Shown here piece by piece: positions 58,192 to 64,000 of a DNA stretch of 64,000 nt. Both the position numbers and the translations under genes were made by a program. Positions within the stretch are counted from its first letter, which is position 1. The number at the start of each line of letters is the position of its first letter. The DNA is from Diphasiastrum complanatum (taxonomy: Eukaryota; Streptophyta; Lycopodiopsida; Lycopodiales; Lycopodiaceae): the NCBI GenBank assembly GCA_029204225.1, contig CM055104.1, forward strand, positions 42,591,502 through 42,655,501. Direction: 5' to 3'. Below the pieces are notes generated by a model. The model searched no databases and was not told where the DNA came from. It worked only from the letters and a program-made list of their open reading frames with translations.

Positions 58192-60659
58192 TTCCCTCCA
58201 AAATTTACAACAATAATAACAAATTTACCAAGTCTAGATCAGTACGACCTCCTTGGTATCATGATGGGTGTCATTCTCATCATCACCTTGTCACACATGG
58301 ACACGCATACACATCCCCCATCTCTTACGCTCCACTCGCCGTCTCTATACTCATTTACTTCGTCGTAACAAGTGAACCTATGATGATTCAGAAGAGAAAT
58401 GACTTATTGGACTTCTCCATAGCTCTTCCATGAGTGATTTTTAACATGAGTTCATTCCTCGTGCTCCACCTCCACTCCTCGATGACTTGGGTATATGGCC
58501 TGATTATGCCTACTCCTTATATACTATTCATACTGACACCTATTTCTATCTCCCCCAGACCTTCTGAGTTTACCTTTTTCACTGCTGATATGGTCCATAA
58601 TGCCATCAAAAAACTGAACACATGTAAAGCAGGTGATATAGATGATCTTGAATCTGATTTATTGATCCGTGCTGCTGATTTGTTATCCCCTATCTTAGCC
58701 ACCTTACTCAATCAAGCCGTTGCTACTGGTTTCCCCTCTTCTTGGTGCACTAATATCATTCATCCTATCACAAAAATGGTGACCCCATGAATCCTGGTAA
58801 TTATCGGACTCTTATGATTGGGCACGTGAGTGCAAAGCTTTATGGTACTATTCTACAGTCAAACTCTCATAGCCACCATTGAGGAAGCTCGACACAGGAG
58901 AGAGCGAGTTTATTGTTGCTTTGTGGATTCAAGATAGCCTTCGACTTTGTCCCATGCTCTCTACTTATCCAGCGGATATGAGACCTTGGATTTTCTAATG
59001 ACACAGTTCTAGAAATGATGGTTGTTTTCAGAGCGAAAGTGGTATTTCTGAGCAGATCATGAGCACTATTGGGGTGGTGGGGTGAAACAAGGGTGCTCCC
59101 TTTCACCTATGCTTTTCGGACTATATATCGATGAGCTAGAGAGGGTCATTGAACAATGTGGTGGATCTGGTTGCAGACTTTGAGACATTTTGATCACCAT
59201 TCTCCTATATGCATATGATGTGGCTCTAGTTTCACCTACTGAAGAGGGCCTACAGAAGCAGTAGATTCAGTATAGCTGCTACTTAATTGAAATTTCTTGT
59301 GATTGTTCCAAAAAGGACCATCGATATAGGAAGTAATTATCAATGTGTCAGTGTTAAATATGTATTGTTATGTCTGAAATTTTTTTCAGGTTTACATCCT
59401 TTCAAGTTGAATCTTCAAAAAGTTTTTGTTCTCAAGTTGACGAGTATTATGCTAATGAGTTAGACGGAATAGAATCATATTCAGGATCACCTCTTACTTT
59501 CTCAACTGAACGTTCATGGTGCATAAAATTGCAGGTGATGGCTCCGGAGATATACACAGGCAGCTCTCATCTCATCCCAGCACTCACATTAGGCAGCAGG
59601 GCTATCAATTAGCTTGGTTCTAACTTCTCACAAGCCTCTAGTCTCCCTACCACACTTGGTATCTCCACCATCACCCTTCCCTCAAGTACCCACTGATTAC
59701 ATTAGACGATATATCTACGGAGCTTATCTTGATTGAGCTTGGCATGGTCAGATGGGGGTTAAACCCAACTTTTATTGGCTTCACTTTCTAGAGACGGATT
59801 TATCAGGGATCCCACATCTACCACGTTACCTGTGTTCTGGATTATCACATGGTCTTAGATTCATATTGGGACAGTTCTGTGTCTCTTCAAACTAGCTTGA
59901 GATTAAGTTTGTTCGGTTTCAGGGGACCCCACGAGAGGACAAGATCTGTCAGTTATGTTCCCTAGGCGTTGTGGAGACTGAGGAGAACTTTATCTTCATG
60001 TGCCCAACCTATTATGAGATTCGTGGGAGATACTATTGTTTGTTTAGAGACGCACCAGTCACCTTGCACTCACTTGTTACCTACGAGGATCCACGCTATG
60101 TCGCACTTATGATACGACAGATGCTTCTATTGCGACGAGATCTTCTGCTTGCATACCGGAGTACTCCAGAGACAGCTTCATATCACCTCCTTTTACTCCA
60201 GACGGCGATCACGACCAGGCTTTGATTCAGAGGATGATGATTCGACTTCCCACAGATCATAGAGACTATGCACCTCCCTGCTCTATCCTGCAATTAGACC
60301 TCCTCGCCCTATCACGAGGAGGGGTCCCTCTCATATTCGACATCAGCGGCACATCCCAGTTATACTTCCTACTTCGGCTTGCATTACATCCTTCTTCAGT
60401 AGCAGCAGCATCATCATCACCACCACCTCCAGGACATCATCAGAGGCTTCTTTCGTTCATAGCCAGTTCATGATTCATACTTATGTAGTCTCTTTATCAT
60501 TGGTATATGTACCTAAATTTACATTATATGCATTTTCGTTACGTACTCAGAGACGTTTTCATATGCTCCCATTTGTTCTACACACATGATATGTACTTAT
60601 TCGTCTTATATGCCTTTTGGCATAGGAAAAGACATTAATAAAGCTCGCTCTTGCTCTCG

Positions 60660-60739
<80 letters not shown>

Positions 60740-62849
60740 GAACATGCACGGGACAAAAAAACTACGCCTGGTATAGAATAAAATTGCAAAAAAACTGCAA
60801 ATATTTTTAGCACTCTAGACAGCTTTCTGAAACGCAGATGCAGCAGATAATGATCAGCGGCATCTATGCAGCCTACAAAGGGTTCTTCTTGTTTACATAT
60901 AGGAATTTTAAGCCTCAAATAATGCTGGAAGCTTGAAACATCACAAGAAAACATGTGGTCTTAAAACTTTTGTTGAAACTGGATTCCAACCTCGAAATCT
61001 CAAATTCTTCAATTTGACCAAGCATGGCATAGACTCTATGCTGCAATATCCATACTCAAAATGAAAAATCAAGAGTGGGAGCAGCACATGTGCATTATGA
61101 CATATTCACATTCACTGCAATTTATATAGCTCCTTGCTAAAGTTCGAGTGATATCATTGTATATTTCCCTACTGTTACTTTGAGATGCAGGTTGTGGTTT
61201 CAAAATGTTAGTCAAATTTGTCTAGTTACAAGTGAATTCAAATGGACTCAAATCTAATCACTTTTCAAATTGATAGACCAGTTTCCAATAAAGTAATATG
61301 CAGAAACATTACTAGCCTGAGTGGATAGTCTCAGGGCGATACAATATTTCAAAAAGATGACTCAAATCTTCTGGAAATCAGAAGTACAGTTCTACAGTAC
61401 AGAGCAACGATTTGTGAAATATTACTATTTATAATGGCCGTATTTTGAGTTGCACTTCAAAAGATTAGAAAATAAACGGAAAACAAATTTGCTGTTAGAA
61501 TCTGAATTCGACTCACAAACCAGTTCAAAGTGATAGAATTGTTATCCTTTGGAAGTTGGAACTATGCAAGTCTCTGACACACATGCCCATGGTGGTATGT
61601 TCGTACTGTAATTTTTTTTTCGTAGGACATGCCCTTAGAATAGGAAGGATATTAGCTATGATCATCAATGTGGTAGATCTAGTAAAGGTTACAATGTAGC
61701 AGCAAAATTTGGCAGGTCTAATTGGATACTACCCATGGTGCATTGAAGATGCTAGACAATGAAATAGTTTGAAACGCTAACCTGTGGAACTGTGCAGGTC
61801 TGTGACACTTTTTGGGTAAGACATGCCCTTTGAAAGTAGAAGAACATTAGCTACCATCAGTAGCAGCAGAATTCAGCATGTCTACTTAGACAGCACCCTT
61901 TCGCAAGTGCTAATTAATGATGCTAAACAATGAAGCAAAGTTCCCCACGGCACAGGTGCCATGGGGTCTGAGTGCCGTGGCAAGTGCCATACCACGGCAT
62001 ATGTGCCGTGGTACGGCACCTATATATTTTTTTTACTTGAAAAGGGGCATTTTATGGTTTTTTTTGATAAATAAAAAAAAAAAGTTATGTAGGTGCCGTG
62101 GGTGCCGTGGCACTGAAAAGGTACGGCGCCTTTGGCACATGTACCGTACCAGGTGCCGTAACAAGGCACCCGGAACTTTGCAATGAAGTTTGATCTTATG
62201 CCTTTAAAAGGCCCTCATCAGACATACTTTTTCTAGTTTGTGTATTCAAGATGCTGTAGGACATTAACCAAATTAAGAAACAAAACCACTCCAGCTTTTG
62301 TTCTCTTTGAACCAGTTCTGAAACAATCATAGTGGAAATGTGTCATAAAACATTTCCCAAGAAGCTTGGCTTTGTGAGTTGGACCAGGTTCTCGTTAGCT
62401 CCATGGGTCCACTTCAACAAGCTCTCGATTTACAAATAATACTTGAATTGATAATGCTCGTCTGGTTTAAAGGATTGATGAACACAGCTGTGTGTGGGCA
62501 CTTCATTATCCCTTGTACAATCTGTAGTGGCACTCACAAGGAGAAAAAAATTTAGTAAATATTTGAAAAGAAGAACCTTGTACGGAAAGGGGAATATGGG
62601 GGCCAATGAATCCGTGGGACCAGTGAAAGCTAGAACTGTCAATGCTTCTCTCTATATCGTCGACCGTAGCATTTAAAACATAACAAGCTACAACCATAGC
62701 CTAAGTTTCTGCAGATTAAATTTGAAATGAATAGGAGCCTTTATTCATTTTCTTGAAAGTTGAAACACAAAGACGAAAGGGGGCACTCTGAAAACGACAT
62801 CAACCTGGAAAGTATGAGCCGGGAGCTGCCATCCATGGCGTCGCACCAT
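41518..62849 (-). CDS. DHHC-type protein S-acyltransferase (plant PAT19-22-like), 9 coding exons, 777 aa
   Basis: The enzyme palmitoylates cysteines of membrane proteins. Coding exons on the minus strand: 62805-62849, 55299-55412, 54753-55169, 54426-54494, 54142-54213, 50506-50634, 49120-49200, 48643-48840 and 41518-42726. All junctions are phase 0 with GT-AG ends, and the sum is 778 codons including TAA. Residues 1-15 hold the [12 protein letters not shown] start typical of this plant subgroup. TM1 is about 16-38, TM2 about 44-64, DPSDPG at 68-73. The cysteine-rich domain starts with CTLC at the end of exon 3 and has HCRSCDKC at 199-206 and catalytic DHHC at 211-214, then [14 protein letters not shown]3 and TM4 span about 228-305. 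TTYE is at 312-315. The tail from 340 contains [20 protein letters not shown] and a long Ser-rich disordered part. The organisation resembles Arabidopsis PAT19-22. The membrane compartment cannot be told from sequence. Confidence 0.93.
42727..48642 (-). other. PAT intron 8 (5.9 kb)
   Basis: A large intron without recognised coding sequence. The 45660-46130 and 47990-48120 stretches are richer in G+C and may be small repeats, but no ends were found. Confidence 0.7.
48643..50634 (-). CDS. PAT exons 6-8 (TM3 to TTxE motif and conserved post-TM region)
   Basis: Exon 6 (50506-50634) encodes [16 protein letters not shown] and a cytosolic loop ending SRAPFATVV. Exon 7 (49120-49200) encodes TM4 with [18 protein letters not shown]. 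Exon 8 (48643-48840) starts [12 protein letters not shown], the TTxE motif, and ends [12 protein letters not shown]. The introns between them are 1305 and 279 bp. All three exons are whole codon multiples. Confidence 0.93.
51992..52023. repeat. GA microsatellite
   Basis: A (GA)n run of about 32 bp lies in PAT intron 5. Confidence 0.9.
52091..52426. mobile_element. hAT-like MITE, 336 bp
   Basis: The terminal inverted repeat is CATAGTTGCAC at the left and GTGCAACTATG at the right, continuing as inverted GAAATGCGTTTCT words. The flanking 8-mers are GTCCAAAC and GTCCAAAG (7 of 8 match), the duplication length of hAT elements. An AAAT microsatellite lies inside. It is located in PAT intron 5. Confidence 0.75.
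52557..53184. mobile_element. hAT-like MITE with the same CATAGTTGCA tips, 628 bp
   Basis: The left end CATAGTTGCAGCGAATCGTG and the right end, on the other strand CATAGTTGCACTCGATTC, form inverted repeats continuing through GCGAACCGCAATTC-like words. The outer tips match the element at 52091-52426, but the inner sequence differs. The flanking 8-mers match poorly. The middle holds an unrelated G/C-rich patch (52838-52860), possibly captured sequence. Confidence 0.6.
53700..53885. repeat. Small palindromic repeat with GAACCGTGGTGAACCGT words
   Basis: The words CACCACGGTTC and GAACCGTGGTG face each other within 90 bp, followed by GTCCACGGTTC. This is likely another small foldback or MITE fragment in PAT intron 5; ends are not defined. 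Confidence 0.4.
54142..54494 (-). CDS. PAT exons 4-5 (catalytic DHHC cysteine-rich domain)
   Basis: Exon 4 (54426-54494, 23 codons) runs from VRKFSKHC to the catalytic DHHC plus Arg. Exon 5 (54142-54213, 24 codons) starts [11 protein letters not shown] and ends LMATSLTW. Donors GT/GTATGG-type and G/GTAAGC and acceptors CAACAG and TTTGCAG are all consensus. The catalytic Cys and the zinc-binding Cys/His residues are intact, so the enzyme should be active. Confidence 0.95.
54753..55412 (-). CDS. PAT exons 2-3 (TM1-TM2, DPG motif, first zinc-binding cysteines)
   Basis: Exon 2 (55299-55412) encodes [20 protein letters not shown] and [11 protein letters not shown]. Exon 3 (54753-55169) starts [20 protein letters not shown] and runs through a hydrophilic loop to LFCTLCNAE. 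The 129-bp intron between them splits TM2. Confidence 0.93.
56093..56194 (+). mobile_element. LINE 3' terminal hairpin plus CT tail (copy 0, only the end)
   Basis: GTCTTATATGCCATTAGGCA, then GAAAAGACGTTAATGAAGCT, followed by about 60 bp of (CT)n. It matches the 3' ends of the copies at 57000 and 60603, so it is the extreme 3' end of another, strongly 5'-truncated insertion. Confidence 0.65.
56195..57061 (+). mobile_element. 5'-truncated LINE, C-terminal zinc-finger part of ORF2 and 3' tail (copy 1)
   Basis: The sequence starts directly after the CT tail of copy 0. A frame from 56260 to 56850 (196 codons) carries the LINE C-terminal cysteine-histidine motif: C23, C26 (ICQLC), H36 and C41 (EHFIFRC), then [14 protein letters not shown] and [16 protein letters not shown]. 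Upstream, [14 protein letters not shown]-like sequence is in another frame. The 3' end is TATGCCTTTTGGCAT hairpin, GACATTAATAAAGCTTTC and a (CTTT)n tail. There is no poly(A). Confidence 0.75.
57851..58093 (-). repeat. Three tandem 81-bp repeats, in-frame on the minus strand
   Basis: Units start at 57851, 57932 and 58013 with GTAGCTGGCCGCCC, GTAGTTGGCCGCCC and GTAGCTGGCCGCCC, exactly 81 bp apart. The rest of each unit has diverged but keeps TTCAT-type and CATTAAC words. Because 81 is a multiple of 3, a minus-strand frame at 57739-58068 reads through them as 27-residue repeats with the recurring core MEGRPxT. It may be a fragment of a repeat protein, or chance. Confidence 0.7.
58135..58190. repeat. 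CT microsatellite
   Basis: A (CT)n run of about 55 bp, possibly the tail of yet another LINE end, though no terminal hairpin precedes it. Confidence 0.9.
58560..59330 (+). pseudogene. LINE reverse transcriptase remnant
   Basis: Frames with shifts show [80 protein letters not shown] and [18 protein letters not shown]. These are the ordered blocks of a non-LTR reverse transcriptase. The active-site FADD/YADD has become YAYD, and stops interrupt it, so it is inactive. It probably belongs to the same insertion as the C-terminal part downstream. Confidence 0.8.
59690..60712 (+). mobile_element. LINE C-terminal part and 3' tail (copy 2)
   Basis: This segment is homologous to copy 1: [39 protein letters not shown] (the His of the motif is Asn here), [16 protein letters not shown] and [16 protein letters not shown]. 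It ends with GTCTTATATGCCTTTTGGCA, GACATTAATAAAGCTCGCTC and a long (CT)n run that passes into (CA)n to about 60740. Confidence 0.8.
61553..62200. repeat. Diverged tandem duplication (~225-bp unit), second copy hit by a MITE
   Basis: The first copy (about 61553-61772) and the second (about 61786-61935 plus 62181-62200) share GGAACTRTGCARGTCTSTGA, GACATGCCCTT, TTAGCTA, GTAGCAGCA and GATGCTARACAATGAA. The second copy is interrupted by the element at 61936-62180, so the first copy shows the pre-insertion arrangement. Confidence 0.7.
61936..62180. mobile_element. hAT-type MITE, 245 bp, with 8-bp target duplication
   Basis: The terminal inverted repeat is CAAAGTTCC/GGAACTTTG. The 8-bp duplication CAATGAAG flanks it exactly (61928-61935 and 62181-62188). 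The interior is made of inverted GTGCCGTGG/GGTGCCGT words around an A/T-rich centre and can form a long hairpin. No coding capacity. It sits in PAT intron 1. Confidence 0.9.
62805..62849 (-). CDS. PAT exon 1 (start codon exon, 15 codons)
   Basis: The exon encodes [15 protein letters not shown] and ends CCAG/GTTGATG. It joins in phase to [10 protein letters not shown] of exon 2, 7.4 kb away. The RRHGWQLP start and an exon break right after it match the plant PAT subgroup, which is why this ATG is chosen. Confidence 0.92.
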
Positions 62850-63962
62850 TGCGACAGAGAGACCTAGCTGATCAGGTGCAGCCGCATTCAAGAGTTTCCT
62901 GGTACCTTAAAGAATAATGCAGGTGTGTATAGTTGTCAACTGAAAGCTCAAGGTCGATTCTGAATGGTTGCAAGAAAGCACTCCTCTGCTTTTGCTCGAA
63001 TGGTAAACTGGTTGTCCCCTCATCAGATAAGGACCGTGAGGACTCCATGAAACAAATGTAAATGTTTGCTAAGCTTCAAACTGAAAGAGCCGAATTCGGC
63101 CATCATCCCTTGTAGCTATTATACATTTCCAAGATCTAAAAGCATTTCATCTTGTTCAAAACACTTGCCATGTCGCCACACGTCCAACTGTAAGCGTTTT
63201 CAGAACATCGAACCTTCGCAAAACACATAACTACACGTTCGCTGATCTCCTCGCCTTTTTCCTCAAAATATGGCAAGATCTATTGGATTTTTTCAGAACA
63301 CCAAAGTGTCTGAAGAGTGCTAAAATAGATGCACTAGGGCAAAATAATCCTATTGGCACTTTAAATCCTGTGTAACTTTCTTCCATGCTGTTTCCATTGG
63401 TGTCCATAGCACTGGTTGGCGTTAATAGCATTTCCTGAAGGTTCAACTGCCAGTCACATATTGGACCAAGGCATGTCACTGACCCGTTTCTTTTCCTTCT
63501 TTTACACTATGGATTTTCCCTCACTGAGCATGGCCATTGTGTGTTTCAGCTAGCCTAGATTGTCATCTTCCCAACCTCAAGATACTCGTATTTCACAAAC
63601 TGCTGCTGAAGTACAGATTTCTTGCTCAAAATGTAGGGGAAACACAAACTTCCTGACACATTGCAACAAAATAATTTCGTCAGGAGTATGACAGGAAAAC
63701 CAGAAGCCTGCTCGGAAACATTACTCACAATGCTCACGGAGCAACAACAACCAAAGGATGGAATCATCAGCTCCAAGCTGAGGGCAGGTAATATTTTGGC
63801 ATCGAATCAGCATTCAGCAACAGCAGCAATGATCGTTGCATCATGAAAACAGAACGATTCAGACAAACACTCAAACCCTAGCAAGAAACCGATCGAAAGA
63901 ACAAATGCTGGAAGAAAAATAGCAGAGAAAACAATGCCAGCGACAAGAAAAAAAAAACAGAC

Positions 63963-64000
<38 letters not shown>
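62850..64000 (-). promoter_or_regulatory. PAT upstream region (5' UTR and promoter, unresolved)
   Basis: The region should hold the PAT 5' leader and promoter. No TATA box or transcription start can be assigned with confidence, and no other gene was seen. A (GA)n microsatellite occupies about 63967-64000 at the window edge. Confidence 0.4.

Larger units (their letters stand above)
55413..62804 (-). other. PAT intron 1 (7.4 kb) carrying LINE fragments and tandem repeats
   Basis: This is bounded by CCAG/GTTGATG after exon 1 and TTTTGTAG before exon 2. It hosts at least three LINE 3' ends, three CT microsatellites, an 81-bp triple repeat, a tandem duplication and a hAT MITE, listed separately. 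The LINE sequences lie antisense to the gene. Confidence 0.85.

Noticed and set aside
61917-62186. 89-codon ORF
   Set aside because: Lies within the hAT MITE and is explained by its GTGCCGTGG repeats.

Overview
This is nuclear DNA from a land plant. The evidence is a bifunctional folate-synthesis gene (HPPK-DHPS fusion), a DHHC protein S-acyltransferase of the long-tailed plant PAT class with nine coding exons spread over 21 kb, and a dense, nested population of Ty1/copia, Ty3/gypsy, LINE, TRIM and MITE sequences. Kilobase-size introns loaded with transposons suggest a large genome (fern, lycophyte or gymnosperm). The species cannot be fixed from the sequence, and no prokaryotic-type system is present.

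Layout. 1-5.6 kb: the 3' end of a copia element with its LTR, an opposed decayed copia pol, a small retroelement-like ORF, and two back-to-back TRIM-like miniature LTR elements. 6.3-12.7 kb: a complete, apparently autonomous copia element (minus strand) with two 862-bp LTRs that look identical, a CATTA target duplication and one 1326-codon gag-pol frame. It seems to sit inside the LTR of an older copia whose gag follows at 13.0 kb. 13.6-24.8 kb: a mosaic of exon-like pieces, gypsy remnants, copia integrase, and a copia element containing an inverted segment and a 2.1-kb insertion with a 7-bp target duplication. 24.8-27.7 kb: a SINE-like tRNA-related sequence and a 532-bp PIF/Harbinger-type MITE. 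27.8-29.2 kb: the HPPK-DHPS gene (minus). 29.8-37 kb: a CCGC-rich repeat, a foldback element, and several copia fragments on the minus strand. 37.3-38.5 kb: an unrecognised acidic coding region that may be a real gene or a recent pseudogene. 41.5-62.85 kb: the PAT gene (minus), whose introns hold hAT-type MITEs, LINE 3' fragments, tandem repeats and microsatellites.

The host genes have unrelated roles (mitochondrial or cytosolic folate synthesis; membrane protein palmitoylation) and share no operon-like logic. The most informative material is the mobile DNA: an intact young copia element, miniature LTR elements whose internal part is essentially only primer-binding site and polypurine tract, LINE 3' ends built from a conserved hairpin plus a microsatellite instead of poly(A), and a hAT MITE for which a duplicated empty site survives about 160 bp away.
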